Shown: positions 1-9,600 of the stretch, piece by piece
How the letters are laid out: each line of letters begins with the position of its first letter
How positions within the stretch are numbered: position 1 is the stretch's first letter
Notes under the pieces: generated by a model
Database searches by the model: none
The model's input: the letters and a program-made list of their open reading frames with translations, nothing else
Told to the model about the DNA's origin: nothing
Translations under genes and position numbers: made by a program
Origin: Cyanobacteriota bacterium SRBZ.bins.94.201705
GTDB lineage: Bacteria > Cyanobacteriota > Cyanobacteriia > Cyanobacteriales > Cyanobacteriaceae
Length of the DNA: 64,000 bases
Assembly (NCBI GenBank): GCA_030549855.1
Contig: JAUQQP010000049.1
Coordinates: forward strand, 1-64,000
Direction: 5' to 3'

Positions 1-103
1 TTATGGCTATAACAGGGGGTAATGCTGACAATTTGCTGACAAACTTATGTTTGATTTACTAGCCAGATAGCGGAGAGCATTGAGAATTAAACAGCAAACA
101 GGA

Positions 104-184
104 TGCGGATGGAGAGACTCGAACTCTCACGGACAAGCCACACGCCCCTCAAACGTGCGCGTCTACCAGTTCCGCCACATCCGC
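104..184 (-). tRNA. tRNA-Leu (anticodon GAG)
   Basis: On the minus strand the segment folds as a class II tRNA. It has a 7-bp acceptor stem (GCGGATG with CATCCGC), a D arm with AACTGGTAGAC, an anticodon stem CACGT/GCGTG around the loop TTGAGGG, a variable arm (TGGCTTGTCCGT), and a T arm GAGAG-TTCGAGT-CTCTC. The anticodon at loop positions 3-5 is GAG, so it reads CUC and CUU leucine codons. The discriminator base is A and CCA is not encoded. The long variable arm and D-arm sequence match bacterial tRNA-Leu. Confidence 0.95.
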
Positions 185-197
185 GTCCATCGAGTAT

Positions 198-226
198 ATT
201 ATAACAGATTTTGGGCGGGCAATCAA
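198..226 (-). promoter_or_regulatory. Sigma-70-type promoter of the tRNA-Leu gene
   Basis: Read on the minus strand, TTGATT (221-226) is followed after exactly 17 bases by a perfect TATAAT (198-203). The expected start of transcription is near 191, a few bases ahead of the mature tRNA 5' end at 184. Spacing and position make this a convincing promoter. Confidence 0.8.
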
Positions 227-379
227 GAAAAAATAGTTTTGGCCAATGGGAAAGGGGATTAGTTAGAATGGGACTAGGGGATGACCTCTCACGGGTTGCG
301 GATTATAAGTTATTATCATAAAGACTAAGAGATAAGAGGAAACTTTTGCTTTCGCACTAGCTAGGGCTATTAAGATATT

Positions 380-1348
380 ATGATAGATGTTAAGACTCGC
401 CTGAGGAACGAATTAATCAACACAGAGGTAATCACGAGGGATACGGGCAAAAAATTAGGGGTTGTCAAGGAAATACTAGTGGACATAGATAAAAGGGAAG
501 TAGTGGCACTGGGGTTGAGAAGTAGTCGTTTCGCCCTGTCAGGAATTCCCAAATACATGTACCTTGACAGTATTGCCCAAATGGGGGATGTTATCCTAGT
601 AGAAAATGAGGATGTGATAGAAGACATAGATATAGACCTGTATACCCCCCTGATAAACTCAGAGGTGGTGACGGAAACAGGTGAACCTTTAGGGAGAGTA
701 AGAGACTTCCAGTTTGATCCTCAAACGGGGGAATTGCACTCTCTGATTATTGCCGCCATTGGCTACCCGCAAATACCCGAACAGTTGATTAGTACCTATG
801 AAATCTCTGTAGATGAGATAGTCAGCAGTGGCCCCAATCGCATTATTGTATTCGAGGGGGCTCAGGAGCGTGTAACACAACTGACAGTGGGGATATTAGA
901 AAAACTGGGGATTGGTGGGCCTCCATGGGAAAAAGACGAGGAGGAAACCTACTATGCCCCTACTACACCCCCTGAAAATCAGTTACCCGCCCCCACGCCA
1001 GTAAGACCAGTGGTAAAACCTGCGGCCAAACCTGCTATAGAGGGGACAAAACGTCCTTCGCCAGTGGAAGAGAATTGGGAGGAGGAATGGGAAGAAGAAG
1101 AAATGGTCAGCCCACCCCCTCCCCGTCAGGTAGCTAGGGCCGTTTCCTACGAAGAAGAAACAGAAGAGGATAACTGGGGGGCAGAAAAAATAGAAAGGGA
1201 ATCCACCAGGGACTATGCCTCCCCACCGTCTCAGTCTCCTCCCAGAGACGATGACGACTACTCCTATGACTTGTGGGAGGAGGAATATCGTCCCGAAAAA
1301 GTGAACATCCCCCGGAAACAAAAAATGCCCGAATATGAGGAGGGTTAG
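380..1348 (+). CDS. PRC-barrel domain protein with acidic, tryptophan-containing tail
   Basis: The protein has 322 residues. Two PRC-barrel-like repeats occupy roughly residues 5-80 and 85-170; both carry the pattern 'R..LI/PLINSEVVT..TGE.LG.V', typical of the family first noted in photosynthetic reaction centre H subunits and in RimM. The rest is low-complexity: a Pro/Ala linker followed by Glu/Asp-rich clusters with regularly placed Trp (for example ENWEEEWEEEE and DLWEEEY). There is no signal peptide or membrane segment, so it is probably cytosolic or peripheral. Function is unknown; cyanobacteria commonly carry such proteins. ATG at 380 is the first start; an in-frame GTG or ATG slightly downstream cannot be excluded. 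The hydrolase gene follows 11 bases later on the same strand, so the two may be co-transcribed. Confidence 0.85.
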   Translation: MIDVKTRLRNELINTEVITRDTGKKLGVVKEILVDIDKREVVALGLRSSRFALSGIPKYMYLDSIAQMGDVILVENEDVIEDIDIDLYTPLINSEVVTETGEPLGRVRDFQFDPQTGELHSLIIAAIGYPQIPEQLISTYEISVDEIVSSGPNRIIVFEGAQERVTQLTVGILEKLGIGGPPWEKDEEETYYAPTTPPENQLPAPTPVRPVVKPAAKPAIEGTKRPSPVEENWEEEWEEEEMVSPPPPRQVARAVSYEEETEEDNWGAEKIERESTRDYASPPSQSPPRDDDDYSYDLWEEEYRPEKVNIPRKQKMPEYEEG

Positions 1349-1359
1349 GCTTAATAAAG

Positions 1360-2259
1360 ATGACGGCCAATCTTCCCACTTTCTCTTACTGTTGGCAGGG
1401 TTATAAGGTGGCCTATCGCTGTTGTCTTCCCCAAAACAGTGGGGCGGCAGTGGTTTTTGTGCACGGTTTTGGGGCCAATAGTGGTCATTGGCGTCATAAT
1501 CTTCCTGTAATAGGCCAGTACTATAACAGTTATGCCCTTGACCTTCTGGGATTTGGCGCCTCCGACAAGCCCAGTCCCCGTCTTGTCCCCTATACATTTG
1601 AAACTTGGGGTAAACAGGTAGGGGACTTCTGTAGGGAGGTGGTGCGACAGCCGGTAGTACTAGTAGCTAATTCCATAGGCTGTATAGTGGCCATGCAAAC
1701 GGCAGTATTCCACCCCCAACTGGTTTTGAATATTGCCGCCTTTAACTGTTCACTGCGTCTGTTGCATGAGCGTAAACGGTCAACCCTGCCCTGGTATAAG
1801 AATTGGGGTGCCTCTCTGCTACAGCGGCTGCTAAAAAACCGGTGGCTGGGGGCCTATTTTTACCATCAAATTGCCCGCAAAAAGGTCATTAGAAGACTCC
1901 TGCTACAAGCCTATCAGAGGAAGGAGGCGGTGGACGAGGAATTAGTGGACTTGATTTACCAACCCTCCCAATCCCCTGGCGCCATGGATGTGTTTCTGGC
2001 CTTTATTAACTATTCTACTGGCCCCCTCCCAGAGGAGCTCTTACCTATTTTACCCTGTCCCATTACCTTTTTTTGGGGTAGTTTAGATCCATGGGAGCCA
2101 TTGCAGTTGGGCAGAAAACTGGCAGAATACCCCTGTGTAAAGGATTTTATCCCCTTGGAGGGGTTGGGTCACTGTCCCCACGACGAAGCCCCCCACATTG
2201 TCAATCCCCTTTTATTAGAATGGTTAGCAAAAACAGTGGCCTGTGAGGAAGTGGAGTAA
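1360..2259 (+). CDS. Alpha/beta hydrolase
   Basis: The 299-residue protein has the alpha/beta hydrolase fold signatures. The oxyanion-hole strand VVFVHGFGAN lies near residue 30, then DLLGFGASDKP, then a nucleophile elbow ANSIGC around residue 108 (Ser as nucleophile). An acidic residue is present in the WGSLDPW segment, and the catalytic His is in GLGHCPHDE near the C terminus. Similar cyanobacterial proteins are annotated only as hydrolases; the substrate cannot be told from sequence. There is no signal peptide, so it is cytosolic. It follows the PRC-barrel gene closely and converges on minC, with about 50 bases between the stop codons. Confidence 0.88.
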   Translation: MTANLPTFSYCWQGYKVAYRCCLPQNSGAAVVFVHGFGANSGHWRHNLPVIGQYYNSYALDLLGFGASDKPSPRLVPYTFETWGKQVGDFCREVVRQPVVLVANSIGCIVAMQTAVFHPQLVLNIAAFNCSLRLLHERKRSTLPWYKNWGASLLQRLLKNRWLGAYFYHQIARKKVIRRLLLQAYQRKEAVDEELVDLIYQPSQSPGAMDVFLAFINYSTGPLPEELLPILPCPITFFWGSLDPWEPLQLGRKLAEYPCVKDFIPLEGLGHCPHDEAPHIVNPLLLEWLAKTVACEEVE

Positions 2260-2310
2260 TAGGCCCCACCGGCGGGTTTGTCTTGTCTCTATCCTGTGAC
2301 TTGTCTGTGC

Positions 2311-3141
2311 CTAGAAAACAGCCGGTTTTTCCTTGCCGGCTACCCAGTATTGAGAGGAAGAGAGATATTCATAGCTGCGATAGAATAATTCGGCGGCACA
2401 GATTCTTATGCCCTCCTCCCCTATATAAGCCACCTCTGGCACCGGTTGAGGGGGGGGATTTTCGGGAGCCCTGGCTAGTAAGTCTGCAATTCTCAACTGG
2501 GTGGGTTGCATTTTCAGTGCCATAATTACCGCCATTCTATTGCCGTTTGCCCCCGCATGGGCTATTCCCCGCAATGCCCCCCAAATTAAAACATCCCCTC
2601 CCGCTATAATTGTAGCACCCGGGTTTAAATCTCCTACCACTACCACACTCCCCCGATGGCAAATCTCCACTCCCGAACGAATGGTCGTTTTCAGGTATAA
2701 TGGTTCTGACAGTTCCTGATTAGTTTCTTTTGGTTTTTCTGTGATGTTCCTCGGTGTTTCCGACTCCTGTCTTACAGAATAGCCGCTACTTGCCGCCGCT
2801 ACTGCCGTTTGTCTCCTCCTGGTAATCACTAAGTCCAATTCCAGTCCCACCTGTTCTAGTATAGTCTTTAACTCATTCAACTGTCGGCTGTCCAGAAGAC
2901 GCCCTTGGGTTTGCAGTTGGGTTTTTGTCCCGGGTTGCCATGACTTTTCTATTTTTTGTAGTCTATACTTGAAGTCGTCTATTATTTTCTGCCACGTCTC
3001 GTTTTCTCCTCCTTCTGTTGCCGGCAGGGTTACTTCTACTATTTCCCCCCTTCTAGTCAGGTTTATTTGTTCCTTTATTGTCGTTTCAAGTTTTTCCTTT
3101 TTCTCCTCATTATTCTCCTGAGTATTTAGCCTATCCGTCAT
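2311..3141 (-). CDS. minC: Septum site-determining protein MinC
   Basis: MinC inhibits FtsZ polymerisation at the cell poles and is normally recruited to the membrane by MinD. The 276-residue protein has a variable N-terminal domain (about 1-110), a low-complexity linker (111-145), and the conserved right-handed beta-helix domain (about 150-250). That domain carries the diagnostic glycine-rich run SVVVVGDLNPGA, AGGDVLIWGALRGIAHAG and the ALKMQPTQLRIAD motif that contacts MinD. Length fits cyanobacterial MinC. In many cyanobacteria minD and minE follow minC directly. Here the next gene downstream is a hydrolase on the opposite strand, so minDE must be elsewhere or absent. Confidence 0.95.
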   Translation of the reverse strand: MTDRLNTQENNEEKKEKLETTIKEQINLTRRGEIVEVTLPATEGGENETWQKIIDDFKYRLQKIEKSWQPGTKTQLQTQGRLLDSRQLNELKTILEQVGLELDLVITRRRQTAVAAASSGYSVRQESETPRNITEKPKETNQELSEPLYLKTTIRSGVEICHRGSVVVVGDLNPGATIIAGGDVLIWGALRGIAHAGANGNRMAVIMALKMQPTQLRIADLLARAPENPPPQPVPEVAYIGEEGIRICAAELFYRSYEYLSSSQYWVAGKEKPAVF

Positions 3142-3232
3142 GATTTTTCTGTTAGGGTGAAATTTGCCTTGTCCGGGCCTATGGCAACGAGCCCCTTCTT
3201 ATATTATAATTCCCCTTGGCTATTGTTCTCTC

Positions 3233-3640
3233 CTAGTCAAACAAGTCCAGGGGGAAATGACCATAAGTGCCTACAATGGCCTCATTTGAACTGGAGAAAA
3301 TTGTTACCAAAACTCCTCGGTAATTCCCTATATACGATTCCAGATAATAGTTTTTTTTCTCCGTGCTAAACTTCAGGTATACCCCATTATCTATCTCCTT
3401 TTTGTCCTCAATTTTTACCTCAAAATCATTGCCAAAAGCCCTCAAATAAGAATTCAAACTCTTAACTGCTTCTTGGACGTTGTCGGCACAAATTCCCAAG
3501 TTTTGGGCCTCCGATAGACTTACAATTAGTCTTAGTGCCTCTTGCAATTGTCTTTTCTCTTCCGAGGTATTGACGACTTTAGGCCGAGAACAACTATAGG
3601 ATTTTAACAGGGATAGAGACTTTTTCAATGATTCTTCCAT
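3233..3640 (-). CDS. DUF1824 family protein
   Basis: A conserved cyanobacterial protein of about 135 residues and unknown function. The motifs LRLIVSLSEAQNLGICADN, YLKFSTEKKNYYLESY and the C-terminal GTYGHFPLDLF match what I remember of DUF1824. It is small, soluble and has no signal peptide. The reading frame extends upstream to a TTG at 3667, but the ATG at 3640 gives an N terminus closer to the family; neither has a good ribosome binding site. It lies upstream of minC on the same strand with a 91-base gap, and downstream of the helicase gene. Confidence 0.8.
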   Translation of the reverse strand: MEESLKKSLSLLKSYSCSRPKVVNTSEEKRQLQEALRLIVSLSEAQNLGICADNVQEAVKSLNSYLRAFGNDFEVKIEDKKEIDNGVYLKFSTEKKNYYLESYIGNYRGVLVTIFSSSNEAIVGTYGHFPLDLFD

Positions 3641-3753
3641 GGGATTGTTAGTAACAACGACAGACAAGTATTTTTACTTTCAGTTTCCCAAGATATTATA
3701 CATGTTGGAGAGGCACAGAAGGAAAAATTTATCCTCACATTATCGATTTTATT

Positions 3754-5256
3754 CTAGTCTTCCCCCTGGACAAGATTATATATTTTCTCCAGCATCCTGT
3801 AGGCCAAATGGGAGTTTTTCGCCAGAAAAGCAAATTCTACCAGCCTGGCTAATTCTCTTTTCAGTAAACTTCTTTCTATCAGCCAAATGTCCCTTTCCAT
3901 TGCTGGAGGCATGACTATCATATCAAAAATATTGGCTTCTTTTTTGCCAGGAAATGGGCGTAAAATTCTTCCTCTTCTCTGAATAAACTGACGGGGATTT
4001 GTGCTACTGGCGAGGATTACTGCATTGGCAATCATAGGGATGTCCACCCCTTCATCCAAACACCTGATAGCTACAATCCCGTCTAATTCCCCATTCACTA
4101 GTTGTTTTTTAATTCTCTCTCTTTCTTCTGTGGGGGTTTCAGCGGTATAGGTATTGATTTTGTAGTTTAACTCCTTCCCCAGAATTTGAGTTACTGCCTC
4201 TAGTTGTCTGGTATTTTGACTAACATTTCCATCCCCACAGTAAAAGAGAGTTGGTTTCATTTCCCTTCTCTCATTCATCAGGTTTCTTAAGGCTATTAAT
4301 TTGTTTTCTGCCACAGCTACTAGGCGCGCCCTTTGCAGCAACAAACTTCTCAAACGGGGACTATTTTCTATATCTTCTCCATCGGAAATAGCCCAGCATA
4401 TTTTCTGAGTTATTTTAGCATATTTTCTCGCCTCTTCCTCCGTCAATTCCACCAAGATTGGATAGTAATTATACCCTACAAGTGCTCCCTTTTTGATGGC
4501 ATCACCTATGGTAAATTCCGGTTGTATAACTTTACCAAAATAGTCTATCAGTAGTTCAGTCCCTCCATCATCAAAATGTCTTTCAGGGGTGGCACTTAAA
4601 GCAAGTCTTAAACCAATATTACTGGGCAAAGCAGAGAGAAAACGGGGGGTGCCCAAATTATGCGCCTCGTCGCCTACAATCAGTGTTTTAGGATGAAAAT
4701 AGGGAATCAGCGACTGAAATTTTTCAGTGATAAATGTGGAATTAGTAGCAATTATTGTAAGAAATTCCAGAGAGTTACTGTTAATTAAATACAGCTGTTG
4801 TGTGAGGAGATTCTGCCATTCGGAGGCACTTTCAAAAGCTAAAATAGGGGCTAGGTTGAATTTTTTGGCCTCTTGAGCCCACTGCAACACCAGATGACGG
4901 AATGGACAAATTATTAGCAGAATTTTCAGGCCAATTCTGTGATACAATTCAGTGGCAACAGCTAAGGCAGTAATAGTCTTACCACTACCAGTGGCCATTT
5001 TAAGTGTACCTCGGCCATGATTTTTAAACCAGTTGACTATCGCCTCCCGCTGGTAATCCCTTAAAACCAAATCCGGAGGAAATTGGGGAAATTTACCACC
5101 AGGAGAAAAAGAATATCTACCCTTTTTTTCTGCTAATCTGTTTCCCTTTTTTATTTGTGTTACTAAGGCTTCCCAGTCAATAGAAGAAAAAAACGTAGGG
5201 AGTGGGTTTATCTCTCTCCGGAGGGGGTTTAGGGGGGAAAGGGGTTGAGTCGACAT
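3754..5256 (-). CDS. Superfamily 2 DEAH-box helicase
   Basis: The 500-residue protein has all core SF2 helicase motifs: a Q-like RDYQREAI near residue 67, Walker A ATGSGKT (88-94), motif II DEAH (196-199), motif III SATPER (221-226), motif IV LFYCGDG, and motif VI QRRGRILR (426-433). The order and spacing resemble the XPB/type III restriction helicase group acting on double-stranded DNA. The closest recollection I have is the helicase-like 'restriction protein' that accompanies DNA phosphorothioation (dnd) genes, but no dnd gene is visible here, so a DNA repair or stand-alone role is equally possible. There is no nuclease motif. The ATG at 5256 is the natural start. It sits alone, 52 bases after the Crp-type regulator on the same strand. 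Confidence 0.85.
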   Translation of the reverse strand: MSTQPLSPLNPLRREINPLPTFFSSIDWEALVTQIKKGNRLAEKKGRYSFSPGGKFPQFPPDLVLRDYQREAIVNWFKNHGRGTLKMATGSGKTITALAVATELYHRIGLKILLIICPFRHLVLQWAQEAKKFNLAPILAFESASEWQNLLTQQLYLINSNSLEFLTIIATNSTFITEKFQSLIPYFHPKTLIVGDEAHNLGTPRFLSALPSNIGLRLALSATPERHFDDGGTELLIDYFGKVIQPEFTIGDAIKKGALVGYNYYPILVELTEEEARKYAKITQKICWAISDGEDIENSPRLRSLLLQRARLVAVAENKLIALRNLMNERREMKPTLFYCGDGNVSQNTRQLEAVTQILGKELNYKINTYTAETPTEERERIKKQLVNGELDGIVAIRCLDEGVDIPMIANAVILASSTNPRQFIQRRGRILRPFPGKKEANIFDMIVMPPAMERDIWLIERSLLKRELARLVEFAFLAKNSHLAYRMLEKIYNLVQGED

Positions 5257-5308
5257 CTATGGGCAGTGAGTAGACCAATTATTCTTAGTTTAATTCAATT
5301 GTGATGAC

Positions 5309-5947
5309 CTAACCCCGGAAATCTTGTATTTTCTCCTCAGCCTCTCCAACAGAAGGAGTGTTTAGAAGGGAGGGAAAAATTACAAGACAACGCTGGGAAT
5401 TAAAAGCCACCAATCCCCTTTTCTGTAATTCTCCCAACAGACGAGTAACAGTTACCCTAGTGGTACCAATGGCATTAGCCATCATCTGATGAGTAATTCT
5501 AACAGGGAGGACGATATTTGCCTCTTCTTTTTCCCCCAAATATTGGGCAAGTAGTTTTAACAGTTGTATGAGTTTATCTTCTACCCTTTTAAGACTGGCA
5601 ATAAACAAAAGTTGTTCAGATTGCCTAATTCTAGTGACGGTTTCTCGCAAAACCTGTTGACATAAATAAGGATTCTCCTCCAATTCCGGCTGGGAAAACC
5701 ATTGTAAGTAGACTTCAGAGAGGGCCTTTGCCTGTAAATTTTGTAGATTGGTAAACCAACTGCCGAAAAAGTTGCCCGGTTGTGCCCAACCTAATATAAT
5801 TTCTTCGCCCCGACTGTTGAAACTGGATAATTGGACTATACCGCGATTTACCTGCCAGACTCCCTGGGGGAGGAGAGGGATTTCTTCCGCCCTTTCGTAG
5901 AAGTGTAGTCTCTTGTTGGCCACTGGGAGGGGGTGGTTTAGTAGCAT
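5309..5947 (-). CDS. Crp/Fnr family transcriptional regulator
   Basis: A 212-residue two-domain regulator. The N-terminal half (about 10-100) is a cyclic-nucleotide-binding-like beta barrel with GEEIILGWAQPGNFFG. A dimerisation helix spans about 100-140, and a winged helix-turn-helix lies at about 150-178 with RITHQMMANAIGTTRVTVTRL. The recognition helix is close to that of NtcA (TRVTVTRLLG), suggesting a similar DNA site, but the effector domain is divergent and lacks the conserved cAMP-contact Arg-Ser pattern, so I do not call it NtcA or a cAMP receptor. The signal it senses is unknown. It is divergent from the small membrane protein gene at 6046, and the roughly 100 bases between them may hold both promoters. 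Confidence 0.87.
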   Translation of the reverse strand: MLLNHPLPVANKRLHFYERAEEIPLLPQGVWQVNRGIVQLSSFNSRGEEIILGWAQPGNFFGSWFTNLQNLQAKALSEVYLQWFSQPELEENPYLCQQVLRETVTRIRQSEQLLFIASLKRVEDKLIQLLKLLAQYLGEKEEANIVLPVRITHQMMANAIGTTRVTVTRLLGELQKRGLVAFNSQRCLVIFPSLLNTPSVGEAEEKIQDFRG

Positions 5948-6045
5948 AATAGTTATTGTGACTCTGGCGACTGTTCACCTCTTAGACTAGCGAAGAAAAG
6001 TTAAGAGGAGGTAATCTGCAGTTTAAATTTTGATAATTGGAGAGG

Positions 6046-6477
6046 ATGCTAGAGGGTATGGGAAAAAGAAATGGGGTAGGGGGGAATGGCTTATCCTCCC
6101 CCGAGGTGACAGAAGAGGTGACAGAGGTGGAGATAGAAAAATTACATAGGCTGACTGTCTACGGGAGATGGGTAGTGGTGATTATCTTGTGGTTGACGAT
6201 AATACCTCCCAGTCTGTGGCAGTTGAGGGAAACTATTGCCTTGTGTCTAGAATATTGTACCTGGTCAGCCATAAGGATAGGTCTGCAGTACCACCCTTGG
6301 GCAACAGTAGGCATCAGCTTTTGTGTGGGGATGCTGACAGCTACCTTAGTGTGGCAGAGTATGAATATTCTAAGGGGTGGTCTATCTCCAAGACAAAAGT
6401 TGTATCTAAAAAAACAAATTCTGAAAATCCGTCGCCGTGGTGGAAAATATTGGCTTTACCGGTACTTGTACAAATAG
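6046..6477 (+). CDS. Small two-helix membrane protein, function unknown
   Basis: A polypeptide of about 143 residues with an acidic N-terminal segment, two hydrophobic helices (WVVVIILWLTIIPPSLW and the segment around ATVGISFCVGMLTATLVW) and a strongly basic C terminus (KKQILKIRRRGGK). This pattern suggests an integral inner- or thylakoid-membrane protein with a cytosolic basic tail. I do not recognise the family. The start is uncertain: ATG codons at 6046 and 6058 and a TTG at 6037 are in frame, with only weak purine-rich sites ahead. It is followed 209 bases later by chlH and divergent from the Crp-type regulator. Confidence 0.6.
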   Translation: MLEGMGKRNGVGGNGLSSPEVTEEVTEVEIEKLHRLTVYGRWVVVIILWLTIIPPSLWQLRETIALCLEYCTWSAIRIGLQYHPWATVGISFCVGMLTATLVWQSMNILRGGLSPRQKLYLKKQILKIRRRGGKYWLYRYLYK

Positions 6478-6686
6478 GGAGAAATATAGAAAGATTGTGT
6501 AAAAAGGGGGGGTTGTCCTGTCCTAAACGGGGGATAACCGTACCGACGGGCGAATTTATAGGTAAAAGAGCCTATTTTCGTGGTACAAACTATGTAAAGG
6601 GAGGAATGGTTTTTTGGGGTTTTCCCTCCCCTCCCCAGCCATAATATAAACGTATTATTGGATAATAAAAGGAGAGATAGTAGTAA

Positions 6687-9600
6687 ATGTTTACTTTTGT
6701 CAAGTCGGCGGTAAGAAGGATAGTACCAGAAGACATACAAGGTCGTGCTTTAATGAGGGTGGTATATGTGGTGTTAGAGTCGCAATACCAAAGTGCCATA
6801 ACCACGGCGGTAAAATCCATCAACACCCATAACCCCAATTTGGCAGTAGAAGTAAGTGGGTATTTGATAGAGGAGTTGAGAAATCCGGAAAACTACGAAC
6901 AGTTCAAAAAAGATGTTTCCCAGGCTAATGTGTTTATTGCTTCTTTGATTTTCATAGAGGAGTTGGCACAGAAGGTAGTAGCGGCAGTACAACCCTATCG
7001 GGACAAAATAGACGTGATAGTGGTATTCCCCTCCATGCCAGAGGTAATGCGGCTGAATAAAATGGGCAGCTTTAGCATGTCTCAGTTGGGGCAAAGCAGA
7101 AGTGTCATCGGGGAATTCATGAAAAAGAGTAGACAGAAGGCGGGGGCTTCTTTTGAGGATGCGATGCTGAAGTTATTACGTACCTTGCCCACGGTATTGA
7201 AGTATCTGCCGGTGGAAAAAGCTCAAGACGCCCGCAATTTCATGTTAAGTTTTCAATACTGGTTGGGAGGATCACCGGAGAATCTGGAAAACTTCCTGTT
7301 GATGCTGGCAGACAAGTATGTCTTTACCGGGGAGAAGTCTTTGGTGAAAAAACTGGGCTATGCTGAGCCAATAGTATATCCTGACATGGGCATATGGCAT
7401 CCCCTGGCCCCCAAAATGTTTGAGAATATAAAAGAATACCTCCAATGGTACAACAGTAGGGATGATATCGATGATAGTCTAAAAGCTCCCTCAGCTCCTT
7501 GTATAGGCTTGGTACTACAAAGAACTCACCTGGTAACGGGGGATGATGCCCACTATGTGGCAATGGTACAAGAATTGGAATATAGGGGGGCAAGGGTAAT
7601 CCCGGTGTTTGCAGGGGGGTTGGACTTTTCTAAGCCGGTGGACGAGTATTTTTGGGATAAGCCGGTGCAAGGAGTGTCTCCTGTGCCTATTGTAGATGCG
7701 GTAGTATCTTTGACGGGGTTTGCCCTGGTGGGAGGGCCAGCCAGACAAGACCACCCGAAGGCAATAGAATCCCTGAAAAGACTGAATCGCCCCTACATGG
7801 TAGCTCTCCCCTTAGTATTCCAGACTACTGAGGAGTGGGAGGAAAGTGACTTGGGTTTACATCCCATCCAGGTGGCTTTGCAGATTGCTATTCCTGAGTT
7901 GGATGGTGCCATTGAGCCTATAGTATTGTCAGGGAGGGATGGTGCAACTGGCAGGGCTATTACCTTACAAGACAGGGTGGAGGCCATTGCCAAAAGGGCA
8001 CTAAAATGGGTTTCTTTGCGCAAAAAACCTAAGTGGGAGAAGAAAATAGCTATCACAGTGTTTAGCTTCCCGCCAGACAAGGGGAATGTAGGCACTGCCG
8101 CTTACCTAGATGTTTTTGGCTCAATCTATGAAGTATTAAAAGCCCTGAAGGAGAATGGCTATAATGTCCAAGACTTGCCCAATTCTCCTAAGGAGTTAAT
8201 GGAGATGATTATCCATGATCCGGAGGCGAAGTATGCAAGTCCACAGTTGAATATAGCCTACCGGATGAGTGTAGAGGAGTATGAGCGTCTGACGCCCTAC
8301 TCTCGCCGTCTGGAGGAAAATTGGGGGCCACCTCCAGGACAGTTAAACAGTGACGGGGAGAATCTGCTTATCTATGGCAGACACTTTGGCAATATCTTCA
8401 TTGGTGTCCAACCCACCTTCGGTTACGAGGGGGATCCAATGAGACTACTGTTTTCTCGCTCAGCCTCCCCTCACCACGGTTTTGCGGCCTATTACACCTA
8501 TCTGGAGAAGGTATGGGAAGCGGATGCGGTGTTGCACTTTGGCACCCATGGCTCGCTAGAATTTATGCCAGGGAAGCAGATGGGGATGTCAGGGGAATGT
8601 TATCCAGACAGTCTCATCGGCCATATACCCAACATATACTACTACGCCGCCAACAACCCCAGTGAGGCTACTATTGCTAAACGCCGTAGCTATGCGGCCA
8701 CTATATCCTATCTAACACCACCAGCGGAAAATGCGGGACTGTATAAGGGTTTAGAGGAGTTAAAGGACTTAATAGGCTCCTATCAGACGCTCAAAAGTGG
8801 TGGCAGAGGCATCCAAATTGTCAATACTATCATAGAAAAGGCGCGGCAGTGTAACCTGGACAAGGACATACCCGAGATAGGGGGAGAAATAGAGGCGGCT
8901 AATATATCGGAGGAGGAAAGAGACAGGATAGTAGGGGCAGTATACCGTAAATTGATGGAGATTGAATCCCGTCTGTTGCCCTGTGGGTTACATGTGATAG
9001 GCAAACCACCCACTGCCGAGGAGGCCGTTGCTACTCTGGTAAACATTGCCAGTGTGGACAGAGAGGAGGAGGGGATTGTCTCCCTACCTACCATCCTAGC
9101 CAGAAGCCTTGGCCGTGACATAGAGGAGATTTACCGGAATGCGGATAAGGGCATCTTAGCAGATGTGGAGTTGTTACAAAGGCTAACAGAGGCTACCAGG
9201 GAGGCGGTAAAAGCCCTTGTAGCAGAGAAAACCAATGAAGAGGGCAGGGTATCCTTAGTAGCCCGTTGGTTTGGGGGGAAAAAACCGGCACCCTTGGCCA
9301 AATTGGAGGAATTGGGCTACGCTGTGGACGAAAAGGCCCTTAAGCCTCTGTTAGAATATCTAGAATCCTGCCTAGAACTTCTCTGTGCGGACAATGAGTT
9401 ACAATCCCTCCTAAAAGCCCTAGATGGGGAATATGTATTACCTGGGCCTGGGGGCGACCCAATACGTAACCCGTCTGTATTACCAACAGGAAGGAATATT
9501 CATGCCTTAGACCCCCAAAAAATACCAACGCTAGCGGCAGTAAAATCGGCAAAAATAGTGGTAGACAGACTGTTAGAGCGTCAAAGACAGGAAAACGGCG

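Noticed and set aside
80-262. Open frame over the tRNA region (60 codons, plus strand)
   Set aside because: It overlaps the tRNA-Leu gene on the other strand, has no family resemblance and no ribosome site.
983-1597. Long minus-strand open frame across the PRC-barrel and hydrolase genes
   Set aside because: It is the mirror of two well-supported genes; its Phe/Pro-rich translation is the usual antisense shadow of acidic low-complexity coding sequence.
2321-2342. AGCCGG/CCGGCT hairpin as terminator between the hydrolase and minC
   Set aside because: It lies within the last codons of minC, has a long loop and no U-tract suited to either gene, so I do not annotate it.
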